Positions 1 through 8,536 are shown, counted from the first letter of the stretch. The stretch: DNA of 64,000 bases from Micavibrio aeruginosavorus (GCA_016432265.1 CP066681.1:1700342-1764341); one strand, 5' to 3'. Notes: a model not told the origin generated them from the letters alone. Made by a program: numbers and translations.

Positions 1-71
1 ATCGCCGCCTTGTATATAGACGACAACCTCCCGGCAAAGCCAGGCACGGCCTTCACACGCTGCATGCCCAT
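1..71 (-). CDS. partial hypothetical protein (N-terminus only)
   Basis: An ATG at 71 on the minus strand is preceded by a good Shine-Dalgarno (AGGGAG, seven bases upstream) and opens a frame that runs off the window edge after 23 codons, beginning MGMQRVKAVPGF. It lies just past the suf operon terminator, so it probably starts a separate transcript. Too little is visible to assign a family. The call rests only on the start signal and the open frame. Confidence 0.4.
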   Translation of the reverse strand, partial: MGMQRVKAVPGFAGRLSSIYKAA

Positions 72-120
72 GAAATATCTCCCTGAAAGAATTATTGTTG
101 TTATGAACAATACTCTTAAA

Positions 121-148
121 GAAAAAATGGCCCGCTGTCACGGGCCAT
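121..148 (-). terminator. Rho-independent terminator of the suf operon
   Basis: A perfect 8-bp stem (ATGGCCCG / CGGGCCAT) with a 6-base loop lies at 127-148. On the minus strand it is followed directly by a run of T (the A-run at 122-127). It sits 29 bases past the stop of the last suf gene and is the only strong stop signal seen after the operon. Confidence 0.88.
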
Positions 149-177
149 CCTCAAGAGTGCGGTGCAACGCACAATTA

Positions 178-546
178 TTAAGGTTGACTCTTGAAGGTCA
201 CCGATGCCCCACACCCGCACCGCCCGGATTCATTCGGGTTGATAAACCTGAAACATTCACTGCCGATGTTTTTTCCGTTTTCATCCGGCCCAAAGTCAAT
301 CGTCATGCCAAACATGTTGAGGCTGTCGATCAACGGAACAAAAATCGAGAAATCGTCTGAAACCTTGATTTGCTCATGTCCCTCCGGCACAGATTGCACG
401 AAGGCGCCCCATTTATATTCGTTGCCGCCACAACCCTTGCCTTTGGCGATCGACAGCATGACGCCGACAGATCCCTGGTTTTGCACAGCCTGCCCCAATA
501 TGCGACTGCGGGCCCTCTCGCTAACCGTGGCTGGTATAACTCCCAT
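178..546 (-). CDS. sufA: IscA/SufA-type iron-sulfur carrier (HesB family)
   Basis: 122-residue A-type carrier, thought to receive a nascent Fe-S cluster from the SufBCD scaffold and pass it to apoproteins. The three conserved cysteines are visible: C39 in KGKGCGG and the C-terminal pair C110/C112 in SGRCGCG. C98 is an additional cysteine. The length fits the family (about 105-125). The start at 546 has a near-perfect Shine-Dalgarno (AAGGAGG, six bases away). It is the last gene of the suf operon, 30 bases after sufT and just before the terminator. The family call is firm; sufA rather than erpA/iscA is inferred from the operon. Confidence 0.88.
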   Translation of the reverse strand: MGVIPATVSERARSRILGQAVQNQGSVGVMLSIAKGKGCGGNEYKWGAFVQSVPEGHEQIKVSDDFSIFVPLIDSLNMFGMTIDFGPDENGKNIGSECFRFINPNESGRCGCGASVTFKSQP

Positions 547-576
547 AATATCCTCCTTATCTTTAATCTTAGCTCT

Positions 577-993
577 TCATGTAAACATATTCAGTTGCAG
601 CTTTGCCGTTTCCGACATCATGGACGGTTCCCATGCCGGCTCCCAGATGATTTCAACATCAACATGCTCCACGCCTTCCAGGGGGAACAGTGCGTTCTGG
701 ATCATCCCCGGCATTTCCTGCGCCACCGGGCAATGTGGCGAAGTCAGCGTCATTTTAACATCAATATTCGCCTTTCCATCCTTGCCCTCAAGTATTACCA
801 CTTTATAGATCAGCCCCAGCTCATAGACGTTGACGGGAATTTCCGGATCGTAAACCTCCCGCAAGGCATGGCTGATCACCGGCCACAAGACATGATCGCG
901 CGGCACTTCGGCATTCGGCGGCTCGGCCATTTCGTCATAGTCGTCGCCAAGGGCGTTTTTAACCATCTCTTCGTCAGCTATGGCTTTCATCAT
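577..993 (-). CDS. sufT: SufT, MIP18/DUF59-family Fe-S maturation protein
   Basis: 138-residue protein with the DUF59 core: DPEIPVNVYELGLIY, then the conserved segment MTLTSPHCPVAQEMP with its single reactive cysteine, and a WEPAW segment near the end. DUF59/MIP18 proteins help insert Fe-S clusters into client proteins in the cytoplasm. The roughly 30 residues before the domain match the longer N-terminus of SufT-type members. It begins nine bases after the preceding gene and is followed by sufA. Two Met codons in tandem at the start (993 or 990) cannot be separated. Confidence 0.9.
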   Translation of the reverse strand: MMKAIADEEMVKNALGDDYDEMAEPPNAEVPRDHVLWPVISHALREVYDPEIPVNVYELGLIYKVVILEGKDGKANIDVKMTLTSPHCPVAQEMPGMIQNALFPLEGVEHVDVEIIWEPAWEPSMMSETAKLQLNMFT

Positions 994-1002
994 TTCATTA
1001 CT

Positions 1003-1467
1003 TCACTTGCTGCATCTATTCAGGATGTCATCAACCATCGGCAAAGCCTGTTCTTGCATCGGCGCAGGCTCGCCGGATAAATTCAGCACAGGCAAAGACA
1101 TCAGGCTTGTGTATTCCTTGTAAAAACATTCGCAATCCAGAGTTTTTTTCTGCGTCTCCTGGACAAAAGGCCCCATATTTCCGCAATGCTTGACCATGGC
1201 GATTTTTGAGAATTTATCAAGGCAGGACAGGCCATATTCTTTACGTTCCTCAATCGTTCCGTTTAAATCGATGCTTCCTATGCACGAGCATAAACCTTTT
1301 ACGTCCCCATAGACCCGCTTCATAATCGGCCCTCTGGTTCGCTCGATACAGATATTCTCCATAATGAACTGCCCTGAGCTGCCGGATCTCAACCCTATCA
1401 ACCCGGCAAGGGCTGCGCTGAGCAATACAAAAACCGCAATAATTAAAAAATTCCTCATGGATATCAT
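1003..1467 (-). CDS. exported/anchored cysteine-pattern protein in the suf operon
   Basis: 154 residues, family not recognised. A hydrophobic stretch (roughly residues 5-26, FLIIAVFVLLSAALAGLIGL) acts as a signal anchor or signal peptide; the rest is polar and rich in cysteine. The cysteines are ordered C-x19-CxC-x19-C-x12-C-x16-CxC, with one more near the C-terminus. Two proteins between gatA and gatB (28206 and 28775) have nearly the same order, so I infer one family. The start overlaps the sufS stop (ATGA), so translation is probably coupled; an alternative Met is at 1458. The role is unknown. Oxidised disulfides or a metal site outside the cytoplasm are both possible. Confidence 0.72.
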   Translation of the reverse strand: MISMRNFLIIAVFVLLSAALAGLIGLRSGSSGQFIMENICIERTRGPIMKRVYGDVKGLCSCIGSIDLNGTIEERKEYGLSCLDKFSKIAMVKHCGNMGPFVQETQKKTLDCECFYKEYTSLMSLPVLNLSGEPAPMQEQALPMVDDILNRCSK

Positions 1468-2714
1468 CCCAGCAAAGAGCGAGCCTTGTGCAACCCATCG
1501 ACCAGAGCGTCAATATCGTTCTCGTCCGAATACAATCCCAGCGATGCCCGCACGGTGGCTTCAACGCCAAATCGCTGCATCAGCGGCTGGCAGCAATGAT
1601 GGCCCGTGCGCACCGCAACGCCACATTGATCAAGGATCATGCCGATGTCGCTCGGGTGCCCCCAGTCGGCACGGAAGCTGATAATTCCGGCTTTATCCGG
1701 CCCGGTGCCGTAATAGGTCAGGCCCGGTATGGCCGCCAGTTCCTTCATCGCATATTCAAACAATGATTTTTCGTGCGCAGCAATAACATCCATGCCGATG
1801 CCCTGCACGTAATCAATCGCAGCGCCAAGACCGATCACTTCGACAATTGCTGGCGTACCAGCCTCAAACTTTGCAGGAGCTTCCTTGAAGGTGGTTTTGG
1901 CGAAAGTGACCTGCTCGATCATATCGCCGCCGCCCTGATAAGGCGGCATCTGCTCCAGAATTTCAGCCTTAGCCCACAATACGCCGACGCCTGTGGGGCC
2001 ATAGAGCTTATGACCCGTGAAGGCGAAGAAATCGCAACCCAGATCCTGCACATTCACCGGGCCATGCACAGCAGATTGAGAACCATCAATCAGAACAGTG
2101 ACATTCGGGTTCTTGGCTTTGCAAATTTCGACGATTTTCTTGGCGGGGTTAATCGTACCCAGTGAATTTGAGATATGAACGAAAGAAACGATTTTCGTTT
2201 TCTCGGTCACCATATGTTCGAAAGCGGCAATATTCAGCGTGCCGTCGTCATTCACCGGAACAACCTTGAGCTTCGCGCCCGTCATACCGCAAACAAGTTG
2301 CCACGGCACGATATTGGCGTGGTGTTCCATTTCGGTGATGATCACATCATCGCCACGCTCCAGCACCCTGCGGCCCCAGCTATGCGCGACGAGATTAATC
2401 GCCTCGGTCGTATTGCGGGTAAAGATGACTTCGTTTTCAGAACCCGCGCCGATAAAGCCCGCAACCTTGGCGCGCACGGCCTCATATTCCGTCGTTGTCG
2501 TCTGGCTGAATTCATAAAGGCCGCGATGGATATTGGCGTAATGGCTTTCCATCACGTCTTTCATCGCATCGATCACAGCTTGCGGTTTTTGTGCGCTGGC
2601 GCCTGTATCAAGGTAAGCGACAGGCTTGCCGCTCATTTTACCGGCAAGGGTCGGGAAATCTGCACGAAGGTCAGCAATTGTGCGAACAGATTTGGGTGCT
2701 ACTGCTTTAGCCAT
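1464..2714 (-). CDS. sufS: SufS cysteine desulfurase
   Basis: 416-residue PLP enzyme of the group II desulfurases, taking sulfur from cysteine for Fe-S assembly. The PLP lysine is K236 in FTGHKLYGP. The catalytic cysteine is in RTGHHCCQPLM (C374 by alignment with the usual RTGHHCAMP). The N-terminal ADFPTLAGKMSGKPVAYLDTGAS matches the family. It overlaps the end of sufD by 16 bases and the next gene by four. No SufE or SufU partner is seen in this window; such a partner may be encoded elsewhere. Confidence 0.96.
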   Translation of the reverse strand: MAKAVAPKSVRTIADLRADFPTLAGKMSGKPVAYLDTGASAQKPQAVIDAMKDVMESHYANIHRGLYEFSQTTTTEYEAVRAKVAGFIGAGSENEVIFTRNTTEAINLVAHSWGRRVLERGDDVIITEMEHHANIVPWQLVCGMTGAKLKVVPVNDDGTLNIAAFEHMVTEKTKIVSFVHISNSLGTINPAKKIVEICKAKNPNVTVLIDGSQSAVHGPVNVQDLGCDFFAFTGHKLYGPTGVGVLWAKAEILEQMPPYQGGGDMIEQVTFAKTTFKEAPAKFEAGTPAIVEVIGLGAAIDYVQGIGMDVIAAHEKSLFEYAMKELAAIPGLTYYGTGPDKAGIISFRADWGHPSDIGMILDQCGVAVRTGHHCCQPLMQRFGVEATVRASLGLYSDENDIDALVDGLHKARSLLG

Positions 2715-3943
2715 GCCTCCACCTTCCGCTCCAAAGAGGTTTTCAGCCCCTCATCTTTGATATTCTCAAATACTTCGGCGATGAAAGCCTGAATCAGCAG
2801 CGCCTTGGCAGACTTCGCATCAATACCGCGCGACTGCATATAGAACAAAGGCTCCTGATCCAGTTGACCTGTGGTTGCGCCGTGTGAACATTTCACATCG
2901 TCGGCATAAATCTCCAGTTCCGGCTTGGTGTCCATCTCCGCCCCTTCAGAAAGGATCAGCGCACGCGAAAGCTGATAGCCATCTGTCTTTTGTGCGGGCT
3001 GGTGCACATGCACCTTACCCTGGAACACGCCATGCGCACGTCCGTCGAGGACGGTGCGGATATTCTGGTTGCTCTGGCAATGCGGGGCGCGGTGTTCGAC
3101 AAGAATGGTGGTATCGCCCAGTTGCTCCCCGCGCAGCAGGTTGGCACCGTTCAGGTGACATTGCGCACCCGTATCATCCAGCGTCACGCGCACCTGATTA
3201 CGGCTGAGCGCGGCCCCTGTGCAGAACGCCACAGCATCATAAACCGCATCGCGGCCCACATGCACATTGGTGGTCTGTGTATAGACAGCTTTATCTGAAT
3301 CGTCCTGCATGCGGATATGGGTCAGCTTCGCCCCCGGCTCCAGCACGATATGGGTCAGGCGGTTCTTCCAGAACGTGCCCTTGCTCCAGTGATCCTCGAC
3401 AATCGTCAGACGCGCATTCTTCTGTACACGAATGACCATGCGATCGGTGAAGAACGCACCATCGGCAGCCGAGGTCAGCAGTTCCAGAGGTTTCTTGATC
3501 TCTTTATTGGCGGGTACATCAATGACAATGCCATCACGCAGATAGATATTACCGAGGTGCCAGAGCGTATTTTCAGTATTGTGTTGCAGCGGCGGCATGT
3601 CTTCAGACAGCGCGGCCTTGACCCAATCCTGATCCAGCATCTCCATCAGCGGCGCGATGATGACGCCATCGACCTTGTCATGAGACACCTTGATCTGGCC
3701 GACCTTATCGCCATAGCCTTTTACCAGCGGTAACAGGTTAGTGAATTTCCAGCCTTCGATACGTGGCGTCGGAATGCCACGGCGTTTAAATTCCTTGAGT
3801 GACGATTTACGCAAATCAACCAGCCATTGCGGCTGATCGTCGATATCGGCGACAAAAGCATCATAGGCACGCAAAATTCCCTCCGCCGTATCGGGTTGAT
3901 ACGGTGACTTCTCAGGGAATTTTGTGACGGTCGCCGTGGTCAT
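2699..3943 (-). CDS. sufD: SufD, Fe-S scaffold subunit
   Basis: 414 residues, a beta-helix scaffold protein that forms the SufBC2D complex with SufB and SufC. The C-terminal SufB/SufD core is clear: DDVKCSHGATTGQLDQEPLF with its conserved Cys-His, then YMQSRGID and a helical tail. The N-terminal half is diverged, as usual for SufD. Its ATG overlaps the stop of the DUF559 gene (ATGA), so this inserted gene is now translationally linked to sufD. Confidence 0.94.
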   Translation of the reverse strand: MTTATVTKFPEKSPYQPDTAEGILRAYDAFVADIDDQPQWLVDLRKSSLKEFKRRGIPTPRIEGWKFTNLLPLVKGYGDKVGQIKVSHDKVDGVIIAPLMEMLDQDWVKAALSEDMPPLQHNTENTLWHLGNIYLRDGIVIDVPANKEIKKPLELLTSAADGAFFTDRMVIRVQKNARLTIVEDHWSKGTFWKNRLTHIVLEPGAKLTHIRMQDDSDKAVYTQTTNVHVGRDAVYDAVAFCTGAALSRNQVRVTLDDTGAQCHLNGANLLRGEQLGDTTILVEHRAPHCQSNQNIRTVLDGRAHGVFQGKVHVHQPAQKTDGYQLSRALILSEGAEMDTKPELEIYADDVKCSHGATTGQLDQEPLFYMQSRGIDAKSAKALLIQAFIAEVFENIKDEGLKTSLERKVEAWLKQ

Positions 3944-4326
3944 AGTGCGGCACCTTTCAAGGCCCCCTCTCCCTCTAGGGAGAGGGTTGGGGTGAGGGTG
4001 TTCAATGTGTCCGTTAAATCACGGAACACCCCTTCCATATTATTCATCACATCATTATTCCAGTAACGCTTCACTATAAACCCCTTGCTTTCCAACACAT
4101 CGGAGCGATCACGGTCAGCGGCATTCCCATTATGCTGACCACCATCCAGTTCAATAATCAGGCCTCTTTCAAAACAAGCGAAATCAGCTATGTAATCTTC
4201 AATTTCCACCTGTCGTCTGAATTTCAAATTCAAAAAACGACGATTCCGCAATTTGCTCCAGAGAAGTTTTTCAGCTTCCGTCTGGTTTAATCTTAAAGAT
4301 CTCGCAATCTGCGTTAATCTTGACAT
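3940..4326 (-). CDS. DUF559 endonuclease-like protein inserted in the suf operon
   Basis: 128 residues with the DUF559 (Vsr/MTES-like PD-(D/E)xK) fold: N-terminal MSRLTQIARSLRLNQTEAE, the strand FRRQVEIEDYIADFACFE, then LIIELDGGQH with the expected acidic and Gln/His residues, and FIVKRYWNNDVMNN. The family resembles very-short-patch repair nucleases but its role is unknown. The gene sits between sufC and sufD and is framed by two inverted copies of a palindromic repeat. Its C-terminal residues (LTPTLSLEGEG) are translated from one of them. This suggests it arrived as a cassette and is unrelated to Fe-S assembly. Confidence 0.88.
   Translation of the reverse strand: MSRLTQIARSLRLNQTEAEKLLWSKLRNRRFLNLKFRRQVEIEDYIADFACFERGLIIELDGGQHNGNAADRDRSDVLESKGFIVKRYWNNDVMNNMEGVFRDLTDTLNTLTPTLSLEGEGALKGAAL
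3963..4000. repeat. palindromic repeat, copy 1 (end of the DUF559 gene)
   Basis: Contains a 10-bp stem (CCCTCTCCCT / AGGGAGAGGG, 3965-3986) followed by TTGGGGTGAGGG. It is nearly the reverse complement of the copy at 4332-4365. It lies inside the coding sequence of the DUF559 gene, whose frame stays open through it. Confidence 0.85.
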
Positions 4327-4331
4327 TCAAT

Positions 4332-4365
4332 CCCCTCACCCAACCCTCTCCCTATGGGAGAGGGA
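4332..4365. repeat. palindromic repeat, copy 2 (before the DUF559 gene)
   Basis: CCCCTCACCCAACCC followed by a 9-bp stem (CCCTCTCCC / GGGAGAGGG, loop TAT, 4344-4364). It is the inverted partner of the copy at 3963-4000, so the two face each other across the DUF559 gene. It lies in the gap between sufC and that gene, where the hairpin could slow transcription. On the plus strand it is followed by a T-run. Confidence 0.85.
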
Positions 4366-4373
4366 GTTATTTT

Positions 4374-5114
4374 TTAAGCTGCATACCCCGCATAACCTGT
4401 TTTTTCCAACTCAGCAGCCAGTTCAGGGCCACCGGTTTTGACAATTTTACCTGCGGCCATCACATGCACCACATCGGGCTTGATATAATCAAGCAGGCGC
4501 TGGTAGTGGGTAATCACAAGGAAGCTGCGTTTTTCGTTACGCAGGCGGTTGACGCCATCGGCTACGACTTTCAGCGCGTCGATATCGAGGCCAGAGTCCG
4601 TTTCATCCAGCACCGCCATACGCGGTTCCAGCATCGCCATCTGTAGCACTTCATTACGCTTTTTCTCGCCACCGGAGAAGCCGACATTGACGGCACGCTT
4701 CATCATCTCGTCCGACATGCCGAGTTCAGCCTGCTTCTTCTTCAGCAGCTTCAGGAAATCGAGCGCGTCGATCTCGCCTTCCCCGCGTTGCTTGCGGATG
4801 GAATTGATCGCGGTTTTCAGGAACATGGTCATTGCCACACCCGGAATTTCAACCGGATACTGGAACGCGAGGAACAAGCCCGCCGCTGCACGCTCTTCCG
4901 GCGCCATCTCCATGATGTCCTGACCGTCGAGCAATATCTGCCCGCCTGTGACCTCATAACCTTCGCGGCCCGCGATCACGTATGAGAGCGTAGACTTGCC
5001 CGACCCGTTCGGCCCCATGATGGCGTGCACCTGACCATCCGGAATATCCAGCGTCAGCCCTTTCAGGATTTCCTTGCCATCGATCGAGGCATGTAAGTTT
5101 TTAATTTGCAGCAT
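4374..5114 (-). CDS. sufC: SufC, Fe-S assembly ATPase
   Basis: 246-residue ABC-type ATPase that powers the SufBC2D scaffold. Walker A is GPNGSGKST, the signature is FSGGEKKRNEVLQ and Walker B runs into LDETDSGLD, all typical of SufC rather than a transporter. I place the start at the Met of MLQIKNLHAS (5114): it has a purine-rich Shine-Dalgarno and lies two bases after the previous stop. An upstream in-frame Met at 5180 would add 22 residues overlapping the preceding gene and is less likely. Confidence 0.95.
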   Translation of the reverse strand: MLQIKNLHASIDGKEILKGLTLDIPDGQVHAIMGPNGSGKSTLSYVIAGREGYEVTGGQILLDGQDIMEMAPEERAAAGLFLAFQYPVEIPGVAMTMFLKTAINSIRKQRGEGEIDALDFLKLLKKKQAELGMSDEMMKRAVNVGFSGGEKKRNEVLQMAMLEPRMAVLDETDSGLDIDALKVVADGVNRLRNEKRSFLVITHYQRLLDYIKPDVVHVMAAGKIVKTGGPELAAELEKTGYAGYAA

Positions 5115-5116
5115 TT

Positions 5117-5506
5117 CTACTCTTCTTTCCAATTCTTCAGAATATGTCCTGGCGGCACTTCGCGTACCGTCCATTTCCAATCAACTATATTCTTCTTTAT
5201 GTGCTCATAGCCCTCATTGTCGGTATAAATTGGGGTGTCATAGAAAACATCACATCTAAAGATGCGCGCAGACCGATCCCATTCTACCGAGCTTATTTTA
5301 TAAATGCCGCCATCACGGGCATGAAGAACCAAGCCCGGGTATGGTACAAATGGAATCTTCATAGAAAGGTTGGCCCAACACCCCAATTCTTTAGTTTCAG
5401 TATTTCTGTAAATGGGAGAAACTAAAATAATTCTGTATCTAGGAAAGAATATTTTCCAGCCTATCAATACTTGGGCAATCAGTATTAAAATTAGATAACT
5501 TGTCAT
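5117..5506 (-). CDS. membrane-anchored protein of unknown function (suf operon)
   Basis: 129 residues, not recognised. One N-terminal membrane helix (MTSYLILILIAQVLIGWKIFF) is followed by a soluble domain with aromatic and acidic residues (VSPIYRNTETKELGCW, then WDRSARIFRCDVFYDTPIY). I chose the ATG at 5506 because it overlaps the HIT gene's stop (ATGA); a longer frame starts at 5578. It ends two bases before sufC. It is one of three non-suf genes wedged between sufB and sufC. Confidence 0.65.
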   Translation of the reverse strand: MTSYLILILIAQVLIGWKIFFPRYRIILVSPIYRNTETKELGCWANLSMKIPFVPYPGLVLHARDGGIYKISSVEWDRSARIFRCDVFYDTPIYTDNEGYEHIKKNIVDWKWTVREVPPGHILKNWKEE

Positions 5507-6234
5507 CCCACACTCCCCATCCCATTCTTCACAGACGGCAGTGGCGCGAAGGTGCGCTCCAGATTTTTGGCAGGCCATTGATAAGGCGCGGCCCTAAACC
5601 CATTCATCACACGCATCAGGTTTGTCAGACCGTAGGCACGCGGCGCATTCGGCGACCAGCATTCGACAACAATGGGAAGTGGCTCACTGAGATCTTTGCC
5701 TTTCAGCGGACGCTCTGTGTAAATGCTGAATCCGGCATTCTGGACACTGGCAAAATTTTGACGTACTGCACGAATGGCCAGAAGGTTATCCGGTGATATA
5801 ACTGCCTTTTCATAGGCGAGTGGATATGTCATGGCGCGACCAAGAAATTTTTGCGACAAAGTGCCCAATTCCTCACCAATCGCCATATCGCTTTTGTCCT
5901 GATGAAACCCGATAACATGGAGATGCACATGCCCCACGGTTTGTCCGGCATTCGCACCATCGTTCACCAGAAAGCCGACAGCATTAATGCCCGACGCCTT
6001 TAACGCTTCGTGCGCACGCAGGAGTGCCAGATTCCAGCACGCGGCTTCCTGCTCCGCCGTCAGATCATTCAGACGCTTGACCGGCGCATGGAAAATAATC
6101 AGTTCATGCAGAGGTGCGGCCTGCATGCCATCTTCCCCGACCAGCGATGATGCCCATGCCTGACCGGATTCATCGGTTTCGATACATTTCTTCAAAATGC
6201 TATTCAATTCCAGCTCCAGAATGACTGCCACCAT
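5503..6234 (-). CDS. HIT-domain protein (histidine-triad nucleotide hydrolase or transferase family)
   Basis: 243 residues. The histidine triad is seen in GQTVGHVHLHVIG, near the middle, preceded by a conserved NDGANAGQ segment. HIT proteins hydrolyse or transfer nucleoside phosphates, and the substrate here is unknown. The protein is longer than the roughly 110-140 residues of simple HINT proteins, with about 115 extra residues after the motif. Its start overlaps the end of the preceding membrane gene by 35 bases. It lies in the suf operon between sufB and sufC; whether it has any link to Fe-S assembly cannot be told. Confidence 0.8.
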   Translation of the reverse strand: MVAVILELELNSILKKCIETDESGQAWASSLVGEDGMQAAPLHELIIFHAPVKRLNDLTAEQEAACWNLALLRAHEALKASGINAVGFLVNDGANAGQTVGHVHLHVIGFHQDKSDMAIGEELGTLSQKFLGRAMTYPLAYEKAVISPDNLLAIRAVRQNFASVQNAGFSIYTERPLKGKDLSEPLPIVVECWSPNAPRAYGLTNLMRVMNGFRAAPYQWPAKNLERTFAPLPSVKNGMGSVG

Positions 6235-6487
6235 TTTTTTTAACCTTTAATTTTCCGCAGTAGACTTTCCGCATACCCTTAAAAATAGTGAAGACAGCAT
6301 CAGCAAATCCTAAAAGCGCTAGAGGCATCACAAATAAAATTATAAGCAAATAGATCGGCCAAAAAAACATCATGTGGTAAAGATTATACGGGTTCTCTTC
6401 AAGAGCCACGTACGATATAACTATTGCAACAAGAAGCAAAAACACACTCTTATAGCAACATGATCTAAAAAATGAATTTTTGATCAT
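6200..6487 (-). CDS. small membrane protein (suf operon)
   Basis: 95 residues with two predicted membrane helices (roughly residues 12-29 and 40-65) and a basic C-terminal tail ([16 protein letters not shown]). Not recognised. Its ATG overlaps the sufB stop (ATGA) and its own end overlaps the HIT gene, so it is part of the same transcript. The local sequence is more AT-rich than the flanking suf genes, which suggests a later insertion. Confidence 0.6.
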   Translation of the reverse strand: MIKNSFFRSCCYKSVFLLLVAIVISYVALEENPYNLYHMMFFWPIYLLIILFVMPLALLGFADAVFTIFKGMRKVYCGKLKVKKNGGSHSGAGIE

Positions 6488-7941
6488 CCCACACTGCCCT
6501 CCAGACTAATCGCCACGAGCTTCTGCGCCTCCACGGCGAATTCCATTGGCAGGTTTTGGAGCACCTCCTTGCAGAAGCCATTGACAATGAGTGCGACAGC
6601 GGCTTCTTCATCCAGCCCGCGCTGCTGGCAGTAGAACAGCTGATCATCACCGATTTTTGAGGTGGTGGCTTCGTGTTCCAGTTGGGCTGAAGCATTACGG
6701 CTTTCGATATAGGGCACGGTATGCGCGCCGCATTGATCGCCGATCAGGAGGCTATCGCACTGGGTGAAGTTACGGGCGTTTACAGCTTTCGGCATTATTT
6801 TGACCTGCCCACGGTAAGTGGAGTCAGATTTACCCGCTGAAATCGTCTTGGCGATAATACGACTTTTGGTGTTGCGGCCGATATGGATCATTTTCGTGCC
6901 GGTGTCGGCTTGCTGGTAATTGCCGGTGATCGCGACCGAATAAAATTCGCCTTGGGAATTATCGCCCTTCAAAATGCATGACGGATATTTCCATGTGATG
7001 GCAGAACCGGTTTCAACCTGCGTCCAGCTGATCTTGGAATTTTTGCCCTCGCACATGCCGCGCTTGGTCACGAAGTTATAAATACCGCCCTTGCCGTTTT
7101 CATCGCCGGGGTACCAGTTCTGCACGGTTGAGTATTTAATTTCGGCATCATCATGCGTAATCAGTTCGACCACAGCGGCATGCAGCTGATTTTCATCGCG
7201 CATTGGCGCGGTGCAGCCCTCAAGATAACTGACGTAAGCGCCCTTATCGGCGATGATCAGTGTGCGTTCGAACTGGCCGGTGTTCATTTCGTTGATGCGG
7301 AAGTATGTCGAAAGCTCCATCGGGCATTTCACGCCGGGCGGAATGTAAACGAAGGAACCATCGGTAAACACCGCCGAGTTCAGGCAGGCATGCTTGTTAT
7401 CGTGGTACGGCACGACGGCGCCGAGGTATTTTTTCACCAGTTCCGGGTATTCCTTGATCGCATCACTGATCGAGCAGAAGATAATGCCCTTTTCCGCCAA
7501 TTGCTTGCGGAAGGTCGTTGCCACGGATACAGAGTCGAACACGACGTCAACCGCGACACCGGCAAGCATTTCCTGTTCGCGCAGCGGGATGCCGAGCTTC
7601 TCGTACGTTTCGAGGAGTTTCGGGTCAACCTCATCAAGTGACTTCGGTTTCTTCTTTGTCAGCGGCGAGGCGTAGTAATACGCATCCTGATAATCGATGT
7701 CAGGGTGATGTACCTTGGCCCATTTTGGTTCCGGCATGGTCTGCCAGTGACGGAAAGCCTTCAGGCGCCATTCGAGCAACCATTCGGGCTCTTCCTTCTT
7801 GGCGCTGATGAAACGCACGATGTCTTCGCTCAGACCTTTCGGAGCCTTTTCCGATTCAATATCGGTTACAAAGCCCGCGTCGTATTTCCCGCCGAGAGCT
7901 TCAATCTGACCTATCGTTTCCTGTGTTATCGATTGCGACAT
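6484..7941 (-). CDS. sufB: SufB, Fe-S scaffold subunit
   Basis: 485 residues, full family length. SufB is the main scaffold on which the cluster is built, in complex with SufC and SufD. Conserved segments include [44 protein letters not shown], and the C-terminal [20 protein letters not shown] followed by [12 protein letters not shown]. It starts with the last base of the regulator's stop codon (7941), so rrf2 and sufB are co-transcribed. Confidence 0.97.
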   Translation of the reverse strand: MSQSITQETIGQIEALGGKYDAGFVTDIESEKAPKGLSEDIVRFISAKKEEPEWLLEWRLKAFRHWQTMPEPKWAKVHHPDIDYQDAYYYASPLTKKKPKSLDEVDPKLLETYEKLGIPLREQEMLAGVAVDVVFDSVSVATTFRKQLAEKGIIFCSISDAIKEYPELVKKYLGAVVPYHDNKHACLNSAVFTDGSFVYIPPGVKCPMELSTYFRINEMNTGQFERTLIIADKGAYVSYLEGCTAPMRDENQLHAAVVELITHDDAEIKYSTVQNWYPGDENGKGGIYNFVTKRGMCEGKNSKISWTQVETGSAITWKYPSCILKGDNSQGEFYSVAITGNYQQADTGTKMIHIGRNTKSRIIAKTISAGKSDSTYRGQVKIMPKAVNARNFTQCDSLLIGDQCGAHTVPYIESRNASAQLEHEATTSKIGDDQLFYCQQRGLDEEAAVALIVNGFCKEVLQNLPMEFAVEAQKLVAISLEGSVG

Positions 7942-8351
7942 TACAAACGTCCCATATTCATATCAGCGAGTGTCACTTTATCGAGCGCCCCGCGTATGGC
8001 TGCATTCACCGGGTTCCAACGGCCATGCATGCTGCATTTACCTTCGAGTGCGCAGCTTTCGTGACTGCCCGATACGCAGGAGGTCAGCGAGATCGGCCCT
8101 TCCATCGCGGCAATGATCAGCGATACCGGAATTTCACCCGCCGCACGATCAAGACGGTAGCCCCCGGATACACCGCGCACAGAGGTAACCAGACCGTTGC
8201 GGCTCAGTGTTTTCAGAACCTTGGAAACGGTCGGCTCGGGAATGCCGGCTTTGGCCGAGAGCGTCGAAGCGGCCATGAGCTCGCCTTTCGCACGGGCCAT
8301 TTCGGCCAGCACCACCACGGCGTAATCTGTCAGGCGTGAAAGCTTGATCAT
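7941..8351 (-). CDS. Rrf2-family regulator of the SUF operon (SufR/IscR-like)
   Basis: 136-residue DNA-binding protein, first gene of the operon. It has an N-terminal winged helix-turn-helix ([14 protein letters not shown], then [15 protein letters not shown]) and the RGVSGGYRL wing. Three cysteines are spaced C-x7-C-x5-C ([16 protein letters not shown]), the arrangement typical of alphaproteobacterial SUF regulators, where they bind an Fe-S cluster. By family analogy it senses Fe-S status and controls its own operon. Confidence 0.93.
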   Translation of the reverse strand: MIKLSRLTDYAVVVLAEMARAKGELMAASTLSAKAGIPEPTVSKVLKTLSRNGLVTSVRGVSGGYRLDRAAGEIPVSLIIAAMEGPISLTSCVSGSHESCALEGKCSMHGRWNPVNAAIRGALDKVTLADMNMGRL

Positions 8352-8373
8352 CGCATCTTCTCCAAATCCTGCA

Positions 8374-8442
8374 TTTTACCCCCTTACCCTCCGCGCCTTC
8401 GGCGCTCCTCCCCCTCCCTCAGGTAGAGGGATGGGGTGAAAG
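8374..8442. repeat. palindromic repeat, longer relative in the suf leader
   Basis: A long imperfect inverted repeat: the ends are TTTACCCCC and GGGGTGAAAG, with an inner hairpin GCGCC-TTC-GGCGC and a CCCTCCCTCAGGTAGAGGG element. The minus-strand reading (CCCCATCCCTCTACCTGAG) resembles the two repeats around the DUF559 gene. It lies just upstream of the Rrf2 gene, so it is probably transcribed as a leader hairpin. Confidence 0.7.
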
Positions 8443-8536
8443 GTTCGATCCCGGGGAAACCGGACGATTAGAGTCCGCATTTAAATGTCACCTTTGCCCT
8501 TATCTTTCAAGGAAAAAATATAGGACTTTTTTGGTC
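8443..8536 (-). promoter_or_regulatory. probable promoter/operator region of the suf operon
   Basis: The AT-rich stretch between the leader repeat and the divergent gene holds a TTGAAA element on the minus strand, with TA-rich sequence (CATTTAAAT) about 17 bases on. At 8523-8536 there is an imperfect dyad (GGACTTTTTTGGTC) that could serve an Rrf2 regulator. Neither matches a consensus well, so this is only a candidate. Confidence 0.3.

Noticed and set aside
4475..4490. TTGATATAATCAAG, similar to an FNR box
   Set aside because: The half-sites are only three bases apart and the site is inside sufC coding sequence.
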